From NCBI RefSeq assembly GCF_029109325.1, contig NZ_JAQKQJ010000021.1, positions 178,475 to 242,474 on the forward strand: a stretch of 64,000 nucleotides of DNA, given 5' to 3'. The notes beneath the pieces were generated by a model. It was not told the origin of the DNA. It saw only the letters and a program-made list of their open reading frames with translations, and did no database searches. Position 1 is the first letter of the stretch. Each line of letters opens with the position of its first letter. The position numbers and the translations under genes are program-made. The DNA is from Nodosilinea sp. PGN35. Its GTDB lineage: Bacteria > Cyanobacteriota > Cyanobacteriia > Phormidesmidales > Phormidesmidaceae. This document shows, piece after piece, positions 41,178 through 51,118 of the stretch.

Positions 41178-44100
41178 TTAAGCATGGGACTGAGACCTCT
41201 GAGGGCCAGGGGCTGACCACGGCCCAGAGCTGGCCCAGGCCTGGGTGAGCTGCATCAACACCTCAAACTTAAAGTCCCGGAGTAGCTGGGTAAGGCCGTC
41301 TATTAAAGCGCGGTGTTCGGGGGAAATTTGCTGAATCAGCTGGGCAGCTTCGGAGCCGTCGCACAGCACTGACGCCCGGTGCAGGGCGCGGATCCAGTCG
41401 GGAGGCATCACCTGGAGGGCGCTGGCCTCCAGGCGGCCACCGGACAATGGCTCAGGCTCCTGGTCGGCGTAGCGGTAGCGCAGGCCCAGGTGATCGGCCA
41501 TCTTGGTGAGCAACAGATTGAGCTGAACGGGCTTGCTGACAAAGTCGTCACAGCCTGCGGCTAGGGCCTGGTCGCGCTGCTCGCGGGAGGCCTGGGCCGT
41601 CAGGGCAATGATCACCGGCCCAAACCCATCGCCGCGCTCCTGGGCCTCAGCGCGAATCCGACGGGTGACCTCGCAGCCGTCAAGGTCTGGCATCCGCAAA
41701 TCCATCCAGATCAGGTGGGGGTGCCACTGTCGCCAGCGGGCGATCGCATCGGCCCCACTGCCAGCTTCCTGCACGGCTAGCCCCAGCTGGGAGAGGGCAG
41801 CCACCAAAAAGCAGCGGTTTTCGGACTGATCATCGACGACCAAAATGCGATAGGTGGGCTGCTCCGGCGCGAGGCCAACCACCGAGTCCAGGCTATCTAC
41901 GGCGACCACATCTTCAGCCTTGGCCAGCCGCAGGGGCAGGGTAAATTGAAAGGTGCTCCCCTCCCCCAGGGTGCTCTCTACGGTGAGGGCTCCCCCCATC
42001 AGCTGCACCAGGCTGCGGCTAATGGCCAGTCCCAGCCCCGTCCCCTCAAGGGACACTTTACCGGCCCTGGCCTGGATAAAGGCGTCAAAGATGGCCGTGA
42101 GTTCGTCTGGGGCGATGCCCGTGCCGGTATCGGCAACGGCAAAGGCAAGCTGCGCCGAAGCGGCCCCCGCCTCCGCATCCGGCCTGGGGTCTGGCTCCCC
42201 GGGGGCCTGGAGGCTGACCCGCAGGGTAACACCACCGCCCTGGGTAAATTTGACGGCGTTGCCCAGCAAATTGATGAGCACCTGGCGCAGCCGGTTGGGG
42301 TCAGCCACAATGTACTGGGGCAAGTCTGGCGTCAAAGCCAGGGTAAAGTAGAGGTCTTTGTCTTCGGCCCGCTCCTGGAACATAGATTGGAGATCGTAGA
42401 GCAGGCTGAATAGATCGATGCTGGCGGGCTCCAGGGTGATGCGGCTGGCTTCAATTTTAGACAGGTCGAGAATGTCGTTGATCAGGTGCAGCAGATGGTC
42501 GCCGCTGCGCTGCATGATGCGAATGTACTCACGCTGCTGAGCTTGCAGGGAAGAGTCGGCGGACAACAGTTGGGCAAAGCCTAGGATGACGTTCAGGGGA
42601 GTGCGGAGTTCGTGGCTCATGTTGGCCAGAAACTCGTCTTTGAGCCGGGTGGCGTGGCTGAGTTCCCGGTTGGCGATCGCCAGTTTCTGGTTGGCGATCG
42701 CCAGTTTCTGGTTGCGATCGCTCAACTGCTGCTGCACCAGCTGGCGCTCGCCAAGCTCTTGCTGAAGCCGCTCAAAGGTGGCCACCTGCTGAATGGCGAT
42801 CGCCAGCTGGTTGGCCAGCTGATGCCCCAGGTCTAGATCTGACTGAAGCCACTGGCGGGGGCCGCTGCACTGGTGAATGCACAGCAGGCCCCAGAGATTG
42901 TCGCCACAGAGCAAGGGCAGCACCAGGCTGGCCCGCACCTGAAACTGGGCCAAAATCTGAATGTGGCAGTCAGACATAGTCCCGCTGTAGATATCGTCGA
43001 TGACAAAGTAGTCACCCTGGGTGTAGCGGTTGGCGTAGTTGGCCCCAAAGCAGCGATCGCTGACTCGCATCGCCAGCACTGAAGGCAGACCGTCGGCGCT
43101 GAATTCGGCGACAAATTCGCCATCGCTGTGGCCCGAGTCGGGATCAAACTTGAAGATACCCACCCGATCGGCATGGCAACAGGCACAGATCTCCTGGCAG
43201 GCGGTGCTAAAAATAGTTGGCAGATCGAGGGACTGGCGAATGCGCTGGGTAATTTCGCGCAGCAGGGTTTCTCGCATCGCCTGTTGGCGAACGATGTGCT
43301 CAGCCCGCTTGCGATCGCCAATATCGACGACCACGGCCAGGTTGCCCGCCACCTGGCCCGCCTCATCGCGCAGCACAGAGATGCTAATTTTGGTCCAAAT
43401 CCAGTCACCGTTTCGGTGGCGATCGCGCTTCTCGTAATCCAGGTAGTCAATCTCGCCGCCCACAATGCGATCGATCTGGGGCCGGTGCCGCGCCAGATCC
43501 TCGGGATGAATGACATCGACAAAGGTGAGCTTCAGCAGTTCGTCTTTGGTGTAGCCCAGCAAATTGCAGTAGTACTGATTGGCCTCAACAAAGCGCCCCG
43601 AGGCGTCGATCTGGTTGATGCCTGCGGCCGCCTGCTCGAAGATAGCCCGAAAACGCCCTTCGCTGGCCCGCAGGGCCAGTTCGCTCTGCTTGCGATCGGT
43701 GATGTCCATGGCGACACCAAACATGCGCACGATGCGCTCTTCCCTGTATTCCAGCTCAATGCGGCCGTTGACGTAGCGCATTTCACCATCGGGTCTAAAA
43801 ATACGAAAATCAAAGTTCTGGGGAATACCTTGATGGGCCTCGGCAAGCCGCTCTAGAAACAGGGGTTGATCGCCGGGGTGGAACTGCTCAAGATGCTCGC
43901 TAAAGGTAGGTTCATCCTGCTCTGGGGACATGCCAAAAATGCGAAAAACCTCGTCCGACCAGGAAATTTTTCGGGTCTTCAGGTCAAAGGACCAGTAACC
44001 CAAGTGGCTAATCTCCTGGGCTTTTTCCAGCTTTTCCCGGAGGTCGGCCAGGGCGATTTCAGTGAGCTTGCGCTCGGTAATATCGCGATTGACACCCACA

Positions 44101-46757
44101 AACCGGAGGGGCTTGTGGTGCTCATCCCACTCAACAATTTTTCCCTGGGCTAGATTCCACTTGTAGGTGCCGTCTTGGCAGCGGAGGCGATGCACGTTCT
44201 CATAAATCTCCGTCTCCCCCAGCAGGTGTTTGGCAATGTCCGTCCCAAGCTGAAGTCGATCGTCCGGGTGCACGCGACTTTCCCACTCGGCAACGGTATC
44301 GGCAGGGGTTTCATCGGCACCGTAGCCCACGAAAGCTTTCCAGTGCTTTTGGGAAAAAACCACCTGGTTGGTTTGCATGTTCCAGTCCCAGGTGCCGGTA
44401 CCGCTGCTGTCTAGGGCCAGCTCAAGCCGCATCTGACTGGTCTGTAACGCCATTTCGCTCTGCTTGCGATCGGTGATATCTAAACAAGTGCCAAACAGCC
44501 GCGCAACTTTTCCGGTTTCATCGCGCCCGACTCCGCCGCGCCCCTCGTGGTAGCGAATACTGCCGTCGGGCAGCAAGGCTCGATAGTCAATCTGGTAAGG
44601 TGTACCCTGGGCAGCGGCCTGGTTAACGGCCCGCACCAGCTGGCTGCGATCGTCAGGGTGGATCATTTGCAGGTAGTCGTCGTAGGCGGGCTCACCGGCC
44701 GCTGGATCTAGGCCAAACATGCGAAACAGTTCCGGCGACCAGGTGATTGTCTGGCTGGCCAGGTCAAAGGCCCAGTTGCCAATGCGGGCAATGTGCTGGG
44801 CTTCCAGCAGGGCCGTTTGCAGGCTGGCAACATCTAGCTCAGCTTGTTTCTGGGTCGTCTTGTCTACCGCAATGCCGTGCCAGGCCACATCGCCATTGGG
44901 ACGCCGTTCCGGCCGCGAATTGGCCTTGAGCCACTTGGTCTTACCCGACGGCGTAACAATTCGCCACTCGCAGAAAAAGGGAGCCATAGTCCGCAGGCTG
45001 TCGGCGTAGGCCGCTGAGTACCGCTCGCGGTCCTCAGGGTGCATCTGCCCAGAGATGAGCGCCCCATTTTGCATCAGGGTAGCCACCGGAATTTCGTGAA
45101 TTTCTTCAGCCGCCGGGCTGATGTAGTCAAAGCGAACTATGCCCGCAGCGGTCTCAACGACGGTATAAATCACCGCTGGCGATGCGGCGGCTAACTGCTG
45201 AAACCGCGCTTCGCTGGCGGCAAGGGCCATCTCCGCCCGCTGGCGCTCTTCGATGTCGCGGCACACGCAGAGATAGACCGACTGCCCGTTCCAGAGGACG
45301 GGGCTGGCAGAAATCTCTACGGCATAGGTTGAGCCGTCTCGCCGCCGATGCCGCCGTTCAAAGCGATTTTGCCCCAGCCCAAATATCTCCCCCTGGTCAC
45401 CGATCGCCCCTGGGGAGACGTCAAAGTCGGCCACGTTAAGGGCAGTGGTCTCGTCTAGGGAATAGCCCAGCATGGTGGCAAAGCTGGTGTTGGCCTCCAA
45501 AACATTGCCCGCCGGATCTAAGGTCACAATCCCATCTACGGATGACTCAACGAGGGCACGGCGGTACGACACCTCCTGGCTCAGCGCCGCCTCGGTTTGC
45601 TTGAGGGCTGTGATGTCGATCATTAAGCCATCCCACACCAGCCCGGCGGTAGTTACCTGGGGGCGAGAACGGCCCTGAAGCCAGCGCTGCTGCCCCGTGG
45701 CGGTGGTAAAGCGTCCTTCCCAAGCCCAGTCGGTGCGGTGTGCTACCGCCTGGGCCACCGAGGTTTGCAGCGAGGGCAGATCGTCGGGATGAATCAAATT
45801 CCAAACGGTGTTGGCGTCTCGCAGCAGCTGGTCTGGGTCTAACCCAAACAACTCATAGCAACCGGCACTGACGCAGGTAAAGGCACCGCCTGCGGCATCG
45901 GGCAAGTAGCGATAGACCATCCCTGGCACATTCGCCACCAGCACTTGATATCGAGCATCGCTCTCCTGCCGGGCGAGTTCAGCCTGCTTGCGATCGTCGA
46001 TGTAGGTGGCAATGCCTAAACAGGAGACTGCGGCCCCAGGCTTGGCCGCAAAGGGCAATAGACTGATTGAGTACCAATAGTAGTGGCCGTCCCGGTGCAG
46101 GGCTCGCAGCTCCAGACTCCGACAGCTTACGCCCCCTAGGCAGTTCTGCACCGCCTCGCTACAGCGAACCCGATCGTCGGGATAGATAAAGTCTGCGTAG
46201 GGGCGATGCAGTAGCTCGTCTAGGTCATACCCGGTCAGCGAGGTCGTTGTGGAGCTGAGAAAGCTCAGGGTGCCATCGGGGGCAATCGTCAAGACCAGGC
46301 CGTTGATAGCATCGATCAGGCGGCGCAGCTTGTGCTCGCTCGCCTCCAGGGCCAGCCGGTTGTTTTTTTGACTGGTCACGTCTTGAATACAGCCGTACCA
46401 ATGAACCAGGCCGTCTGCTTCTCGCTGGGGGGCAGCGTGTCCCTGAAGCCAGCGCAGTTGCCCATCTGGATGGTAAAACCGGTATTCGCAGGACCAGGAC
46501 GTGAGCTGAGCGGCGGAACTCTGAATAGACTGAGCTAAACCAGCTCGATCGTCGGGATGAACGACGGCAAAGAAAGGCTCGGCATCCTCGCGTACCGCCT
46601 CAGGGGGAATGCCGCAGAGATCCAAAAGGCCAGTGCTGATGTAGGGGAAAGCCAGACGACCATCGGGGTATTGGACAAACTCATAGATCACACCGGGGAT
46701 GTGGCGGGCGATGTTGTTCAGGCGATCGCGATCGACTGAGGGGGACGATGGGAACAT
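41178..46757 (-). CDS. Nine-PAS, GAF hybrid histidine kinase with cyanobacteriochrome-like GAF
   Basis: 1859 residues, cytosolic. I count nine PAS/PAC units (about 15-1150), several of the PAS_3 type with a (H/Y)P(D/E/G)D motif. A GAF domain follows (about 1170-1325), then a coiled coil, HisKA with His1382 (MSHELRTPLNVILGF), HATPase (NLLGNAVKFT, DTGTGI, GTGLGLAIS), a receiver with Asp1686 (IWMDLRMPDLDG) and the shared tail module (about 1784-1842). The GAF has RVGIFKFDPD, DDIYSGTMSDCHIQIL and LWGLLCIHQCSGPRQW, with Cys1264-His1265 where cyanobacteriochromes hold their bilin. Light sensing is therefore possible but unproved. The REC-wHTH-Hpt-REC gene follows. Confidence 0.9.
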   Translation of the reverse strand: MFPSSPSVDRDRLNNIARHIPGVIYEFVQYPDGRLAFPYISTGLLDLCGIPPEAVREDAEPFFAVVHPDDRAGLAQSIQSSAAQLTSWSCEYRFYHPDGQLRWLQGHAAPQREADGLVHWYGCIQDVTSQKNNRLALEASEHKLRRLIDAINGLVLTIAPDGTLSFLSSTTTSLTGYDLDELLHRPYADFIYPDDRVRCSEAVQNCLGGVSCRSLELRALHRDGHYYWYSISLLPFAAKPGAAVSCLGIATYIDDRKQAELARQESDARYQVLVANVPGMVYRYLPDAAGGAFTCVSAGCYELFGLDPDQLLRDANTVWNLIHPDDLPSLQTSVAQAVAHRTDWAWEGRFTTATGQQRWLQGRSRPQVTTAGLVWDGLMIDITALKQTEAALSQEVSYRRALVESSVDGIVTLDPAGNVLEANTSFATMLGYSLDETTALNVADFDVSPGAIGDQGEIFGLGQNRFERRHRRRDGSTYAVEISASPVLWNGQSVYLCVCRDIEERQRAEMALAASEARFQQLAAASPAVIYTVVETAAGIVRFDYISPAAEEIHEIPVATLMQNGALISGQMHPEDRERYSAAYADSLRTMAPFFCEWRIVTPSGKTKWLKANSRPERRPNGDVAWHGIAVDKTTQKQAELDVASLQTALLEAQHIARIGNWAFDLASQTITWSPELFRMFGLDPAAGEPAYDDYLQMIHPDDRSQLVRAVNQAAAQGTPYQIDYRALLPDGSIRYHEGRGGVGRDETGKVARLFGTCLDITDRKQSEMALQTSQMRLELALDSSGTGTWDWNMQTNQVVFSQKHWKAFVGYGADETPADTVAEWESRVHPDDRLQLGTDIAKHLLGETEIYENVHRLRCQDGTYKWNLAQGKIVEWDEHHKPLRFVGVNRDITERKLTEIALADLREKLEKAQEISHLGYWSFDLKTRKISWSDEVFRIFGMSPEQDEPTFSEHLEQFHPGDQPLFLERLAEAHQGIPQNFDFRIFRPDGEMRYVNGRIELEYREERIVRMFGVAMDITDRKQSELALRASEGRFRAIFEQAAAGINQIDASGRFVEANQYYCNLLGYTKDELLKLTFVDVIHPEDLARHRPQIDRIVGGEIDYLDYEKRDRHRNGDWIWTKISISVLRDEAGQVAGNLAVVVDIGDRKRAEHIVRQQAMRETLLREITQRIRQSLDLPTIFSTACQEICACCHADRVGIFKFDPDSGHSDGEFVAEFSADGLPSVLAMRVSDRCFGANYANRYTQGDYFVIDDIYSGTMSDCHIQILAQFQVRASLVLPLLCGDNLWGLLCIHQCSGPRQWLQSDLDLGHQLANQLAIAIQQVATFERLQQELGERQLVQQQLSDRNQKLAIANQKLAIANRELSHATRLKDEFLANMSHELRTPLNVILGFAQLLSADSSLQAQQREYIRIMQRSGDHLLHLINDILDLSKIEASRITLEPASIDLFSLLYDLQSMFQERAEDKDLYFTLALTPDLPQYIVADPNRLRQVLINLLGNAVKFTQGGGVTLRVSLQAPGEPDPRPDAEAGAASAQLAFAVADTGTGIAPDELTAIFDAFIQARAGKVSLEGTGLGLAISRSLVQLMGGALTVESTLGEGSTFQFTLPLRLAKAEDVVAVDSLDSVVGLAPEQPTYRILVVDDQSENRCFLVAALSQLGLAVQEAGSGADAIARWRQWHPHLIWMDLRMPDLDGCEVTRRIRAEAQERGDGFGPVIIALTAQASREQRDQALAAGCDDFVSKPVQLNLLLTKMADHLGLRYRYADQEPEPLSGGRLEASALQVMPPDWIRALHRASVLCDGSEAAQLIQQISPEHRALIDGLTQLLRDFKFEVLMQLTQAWASSGPWSAPGPQRSQSHA
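42668..42709 (-). repeat. 21-bp tandem repeat in the kinase coiled-coil linker
   Basis: Two perfect copies (42668-42688 and 42689-42709) plus a partial third, each containing a GCGATCGC (HIP1) octamer. In frame they encode the heptad LAIANQK twice in the helix between GAF and HisKA. Confidence 0.75.
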
Positions 46758-47295
46758 GGCGACGGGGAGGTTAGGGCGAAACTTGCAGCTTCAGGCAAGA
46801 AATTTGAACGGGGTATTGACGATAGATAGCATAGTTTTCCCTAGCCAATGCCCCAGATTGTACTGCCCCCTTAAAACGCAAACATGAGACCGCCTGCCCC
46901 ACTGGGCATCGCAACTAACCCGGATGTTGCCCGACAGGGCAATTGCGCTGTTGAAGCGACTGAGCGTCACCTCAAAGATTTTCGGCTAAGTGCCAGAGCC
47001 TCCTCAAAGAGCGGTATAAACGCAGCAACCGCCCCATTGTTTTGGCCCCCATTGCCATCCGCCTTAGGATCAGGGGTTTTGAGGCTCTCAGGCTCAGGAG
47101 TCAGATCCGGTTTTCTTAGGGAAAAGCGCATTTTAGTTACCCATCAACGTCACTCAACAGCAAAAGAGAAACCCACAGAATCCAAAGCACTTAGGCTTAG
47201 TTTGCGAGTTAGGGCAGCGCGATCGCTCCCACCGGCAAGACGCCTTTCACATTAGCTAAAACCCATAGAAAATCACCCTGATATTGACATACCTT
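46758..47295. other. Non-coding spacer, 538 bases
   Basis: A plus-strand frame (46884-47255) is open but has low-complexity, Arg/Ser-rich composition and no family look, so I do not call it. No clear hairpin or repeat. The minus-strand kinase promoter should be here, near AT-rich sequence at 46800-46860. Confidence 0.5.
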
Positions 47296-49404
47296 TCAAC
47301 CAGCTTTTAACAGCGGATAAACTTGCTCTGCCGTCAGCGGCTTACCAAAGTAAAAGCCTTGGCCATAGTCACATTTGAACGCCTTTAGCCAGGTTATGTG
47401 GCGAGCACACTCTATACCTTCAGCAATCACTTCAATACCCAGGTTGTGTGCCAAACTGATGATAGATTGAACAATCGTAAAGCTCGCGCTGGAGGCATCC
47501 TGATCGATACCGCTAATGAAAGATTGATCAATTTTAAGCGCATCAATGGGCAGTTCGTGAAGGTGATTAAGCGAAGAATAGCCAGTACCGAAATCATCAA
47601 TCAAGACCGCCACGCCTAATTTGCTCAGGCATTTAACAATGTTAATGGAAGTCTGGATATCTTCCATAATAGTAGCCTCAGTGATTTCAAGTTTGAGATT
47701 AGAAGCGCTGATTTGATACTGTTCAATTAAATTCCGAAGCAGATTGATCAGATCTGAGTGGTAGAACTGGTGCTTGGAAACATTGACGCTCAAAACAATG
47801 GGAAACACTGACTCCGACTGCTGCTCCCATGCCTTTAGCTGGCGACAGGACTCTTGCAGTGTCCATTGACCGATGGAGTCCGTCAATCCAGTTTCCTCAG
47901 CCTGCCCAAGAAAATGCCTTGGCTCCAGTAATTTTCCCTTGGGATGAGCCCAGCGAATCAAAGCTTCTAAACCAATTAGCTTCTGGCTTTTAAGCTTAAA
48001 GATCGGCTGATACAAAAGCCTGAATTCCTGGCGCTCAATTGCTCGCTTTAGAGCGCTATCTAGCTGCAAGAATGTGAGGGATGGTTTAATTTTTTCTGGA
48101 TCAAAAATAGTATATTTAGCCCGACCATCCGCCTTGGCCTGGTACATAGCTATATCAGCATCTTTGATCACCTGTTCCACACTGCTGTATTCATTGGTGC
48201 TGAAGGTAATGCCAATGCTAGCACTCGGAAAAATTTCTCTACCATCCAGCATCAGCGGAGCTGAAATCTTCTCCTGAAGTCGGTCAGCCACCTCCGTAGC
48301 ATCCTCAAGTGACTGAATGTCGTGGAGCAAAATAGCAAACTCATCACCCCCCAAGCGGGCGACAAGGTCCTGGGGTCTAAGACAGGACTTTAGCCGAGCC
48401 GAAATCTCAACTAGCAGGCGATCGCCCGCCAAATGTCCCAAACTGTCGTTGACAATTTTGAAGCGATCCAGATCGACAAAGAGAACGGCAAACTTATAGG
48501 CCTTTCTGCGCTGCTTCAGGGCAACAGAGTGGGCCGTCTTTTCCAAAAAAATTGCCCGATTAGGCAATCCCGTCAAACTGTCATGGACAGCTTCGAGCAT
48601 GAGCTTTCGCTCTAAAATTTTGCGCTGATTTATGTTGCGAACAATCACAACGCTGTGGGAATCGACGCCAGGAAAAACTCTCAGCTCACAAAACAAAAAA
48701 TGACCATTCTGAGGTATAGAAACCTCAAAGGAGTGCAAAGTTTTGCTTTTTCCAACCTGCTGAATATGCTTAAACAGGTTGAGACAAAAATCGACCGGAA
48801 AGCATTCTGAAACTGTTTTTCCGAGCTGCGACAGCGACAATTTTGGCAGCTCAGGATCTGTCCCATTCTGGAAGCTTAAGATCCGGCCTTCAAAGTCAAT
48901 TTTCATGAACAGATCAGGACAGTCGGAAAAAAGGCTGAAGTCGGCCTCATCCTTGACATCTAAGCGACTGTGATTGCGCCCAAAGTGCTTGACTTTTCCA
49001 GGCTCGACCAAATTTTCTAAGATCGTTTTTTCGTCTGCCGATACAAATGGATTTTCTTCTATTTCTCCGCTCACGTTCTTGCAAAAGACTATTTTGTCTC
49101 CGGCTTTTATAATCCCCTTTTTGATGGCTTTCCCATTCACAAAAACGCCGTTTCTGCTCAGCCGTCCGCCGGGCTCTCCATCGACAATGTGATAACTACC
49201 GCTGAGCCACATCAGGCTGGCATGGTAGCGCGATATACCCTGACAGAGCAGCTGGATATCTCTGTCTTGATCGCGTCCAATTGAGTAAAAATTTTTGCCT
49301 AGGGGTATGGTTAGGCTTCGAGCTTCGTCTTTTATCAAAAGTGTAAACTGGCTAGGATCTGGCTGGCTGAGTGGGTGAGCTTCTTTTCCCTGACTAAGTT
49401 TCAT
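47296..49404 (-). CDS. FHA-PAS-GGDEF-EAL c-di-GMP enzyme
   Basis: 702 residues. An FHA domain (about 20-115: YSIGRDQDRDIQL, ISRYHASLMW, NGVFVNGKAI) should bind phosphothreonine. A PAS-like region (about 155-260) leads to GGDEF (about 268-430, motif GGDEF at 352-356, intact), then EAL (about 455-700; Glu480-Ala-Leu with the YQPI and LIDDFGTGYSSL motifs). Both cyclase and phosphodiesterase motifs look intact, so activity could go either way. FHA links it to Ser/Thr kinase signalling. The HisKA-EAL gene lies 39 bases upstream on the same strand. Confidence 0.92.
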   Translation of the reverse strand: MKLSQGKEAHPLSQPDPSQFTLLIKDEARSLTIPLGKNFYSIGRDQDRDIQLLCQGISRYHASLMWLSGSYHIVDGEPGGRLSRNGVFVNGKAIKKGIIKAGDKIVFCKNVSGEIEENPFVSADEKTILENLVEPGKVKHFGRNHSRLDVKDEADFSLFSDCPDLFMKIDFEGRILSFQNGTDPELPKLSLSQLGKTVSECFPVDFCLNLFKHIQQVGKSKTLHSFEVSIPQNGHFLFCELRVFPGVDSHSVVIVRNINQRKILERKLMLEAVHDSLTGLPNRAIFLEKTAHSVALKQRRKAYKFAVLFVDLDRFKIVNDSLGHLAGDRLLVEISARLKSCLRPQDLVARLGGDEFAILLHDIQSLEDATEVADRLQEKISAPLMLDGREIFPSASIGITFSTNEYSSVEQVIKDADIAMYQAKADGRAKYTIFDPEKIKPSLTFLQLDSALKRAIERQEFRLLYQPIFKLKSQKLIGLEALIRWAHPKGKLLEPRHFLGQAEETGLTDSIGQWTLQESCRQLKAWEQQSESVFPIVLSVNVSKHQFYHSDLINLLRNLIEQYQISASNLKLEITEATIMEDIQTSINIVKCLSKLGVAVLIDDFGTGYSSLNHLHELPIDALKIDQSFISGIDQDASSASFTIVQSIISLAHNLGIEVIAEGIECARHITWLKAFKCDYGQGFYFGKPLTAEQVYPLLKAG

Positions 49405-49443
49405 GTTTCCAGGCTGACGATAGTTTTTTATTTGGTCTTTTTT

Positions 49444-50505
49444 CTACACTGTTGCTGCGCAACTGCTGGCTTTAAAGAAATTAGATTTGTATTCTAGGTT
49501 TTTGTGGTTTAACAAAGCTGATATGCCGACGGGGTCGGTGGGTTTAGAAAAAAAATAGCCCTGCATTTTTCGGTATCCCAGCTGCCTAAGGACTATCAAA
49601 TCTTCTAGACTTTCCACCCCTTCTACAATTACATCGAGCTTTAGCTTTTGGGCCAGCATAAAAATGGTTTCGCTCATCACCCAGTTCTTGTTGCGGACAA
49701 ACGATTGATCAATTTTAAGCGTATTAAAGGGTAGTTCTTGAAGTCTGCCGAGGGAGGAGTATCCAGTGCCAAAATCGTCAATGTAGATTTGCACCCCAAG
49801 CTGCTGGAGCTTGACTAGCGTTTCCACGGCGGCAACTTCATCTTCAACCAGGGCACTCTCCGTAATTTCCAGCTTAAGGCTGCCGGGAGATAGGGAGTTT
49901 TGCAATAGAATTTGGCCAACCTGCTCCACAAGCTCTTCGTTTTGCAACTGTATGGCCGAGAGGTTTACACTCATGGTGAGCGGAGTGCTAAAGGGAAAGT
50001 CGGTTTGCCACTGGCGCAGCTGGCGACAGGCTTCATTTAGCAAAAAAAGGCCGATTTCGCCGATAAGGTTTGTCTTCTCGGCCAGGGGAATAAAAACCTG
50101 CGGCGGGATTTCTCCACGGCTGCCATGTCGCCATCTAGCCAGGGCCTCAAAGCCAATTATTTGGCTGGTCTCAAGACAAATAATTGGTTGATAGGCCAGG
50201 TAAAAATCTCGTTGCTTTGCCGCCTGATATAGATCGTTTTCTAGCTGAAGCAGCTCAATTTTTGCCGACGATAGCACCGTCAGCAAGGGAGTTGGTTCAA
50301 CTTCGAGGGCATTGGTCAACCGGACTAGGCGATCGGCGTTATCGATGGCGATCGCTAACAGATGCTGAGCATCGTCGGGCAGAGAAGCCAGGTGCTGACA
50401 GTTCAACAGCTTGAGGGCTCCCTGAATAGAGGTCAACGGAGTTCTCAGCTCGTGGCAGAGGAGCAGAGAAGTATCCTGCATGGGATTGGTTGGACTCTTT
50501 AGCAT
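49444..50505 (-). CDS. HisKA-EAL fusion protein
   Basis: 353 residues from the ATG at 50505; a TTG at 50574 would add 23 residues and neither has a good ribosome-binding site. The N-terminus is a HisKA-like helical hairpin with the phospho-acceptor box CHELRTPLTSIQGALKLL (His18), but no HATPase domain follows. Instead, residues about 85-340 form an EAL phosphodiesterase (YQPIICLETSQIIGFEALARW, SVNLSAIQLQN, YIDDFGTGYSSLGRL, KIDQSFV). So c-di-GMP breakdown may be set by phosphorylation from a kinase in trans or by HisKA dimerisation. It lies upstream of the FHA-GGDEF-EAL gene. Confidence 0.85.
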   Translation of the reverse strand: MLKSPTNPMQDTSLLLCHELRTPLTSIQGALKLLNCQHLASLPDDAQHLLAIAIDNADRLVRLTNALEVEPTPLLTVLSSAKIELLQLENDLYQAAKQRDFYLAYQPIICLETSQIIGFEALARWRHGSRGEIPPQVFIPLAEKTNLIGEIGLFLLNEACRQLRQWQTDFPFSTPLTMSVNLSAIQLQNEELVEQVGQILLQNSLSPGSLKLEITESALVEDEVAAVETLVKLQQLGVQIYIDDFGTGYSSLGRLQELPFNTLKIDQSFVRNKNWVMSETIFMLAQKLKLDVIVEGVESLEDLIVLRQLGYRKMQGYFFSKPTDPVGISALLNHKNLEYKSNFFKASSCAATV

Positions 50506-51118
50506 TGAGTAGAAATTTTTAGAAAAAGTCTGTGGAGCAATGGACTGAGCAGAAATAGAGTGGGGAGAAGACAAGTCCCACGGCGGTTTTGCGCACAGAT
50601 GACCGTCACCTGCAAGGCAAAACTCCCAGGCGCTAGGGCAAGTAAAGCCCGCTTGAGGGCTGCGGCTGCTACGCTTTGCCTCTGGAGGCTATGAGGCTAC
50701 TGAACCGGTAACGACAGGGGACAGTCTCTTACTTGCTCGTCAAGGAATCCTGACTAGGTTCTGGGTTTAACTTTAGAAGACAAATGTGTCATTCCTGTGA
50801 CCTCCGTTGGATTTGGGAACCGGGTGGGTTGTCTGCGGAGAACCTCCCCTGGGCGACGGCACTACCCTGAGGCAGCTGCAGGGTGTGGATGGGTGAATTT
50901 ATAGAGCTTGTTTCAGGTCACATCCAGCCTGGTTCGCTTTTTAGCCATCAGCCGCTGCACTGCCACGCGATTGTCACAGTTCTCTTCCATGATGAAGCTG
51001 TTCCTGAAATTTCGATATTCCCTATGGGCAGGTGGGTCATGGCTGACTGCTCCGGCCCGGACGTTTCCGGTCCCCTTGGGCGATCGGCCATGTCGCCACC
51101 TTACTTCTGAATATCTCC
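50506..51118. other. Divergent promoter region, about 610 bases
   Basis: Lies between the minus-strand HisKA-EAL gene and the plus-strand 390-residue gene. Short open frames at 50883-51134 on both strands have no recognisable family features. I see no strong repeat. It should contain promoters in both directions. Confidence 0.45.

Noticed and set aside
46884..47255. Plus-strand frame of 123 codons in the kinase/FHA spacer
   Set aside because: Low-complexity Arg/Ser/Pro composition and no recognisable domain; left as non-coding.
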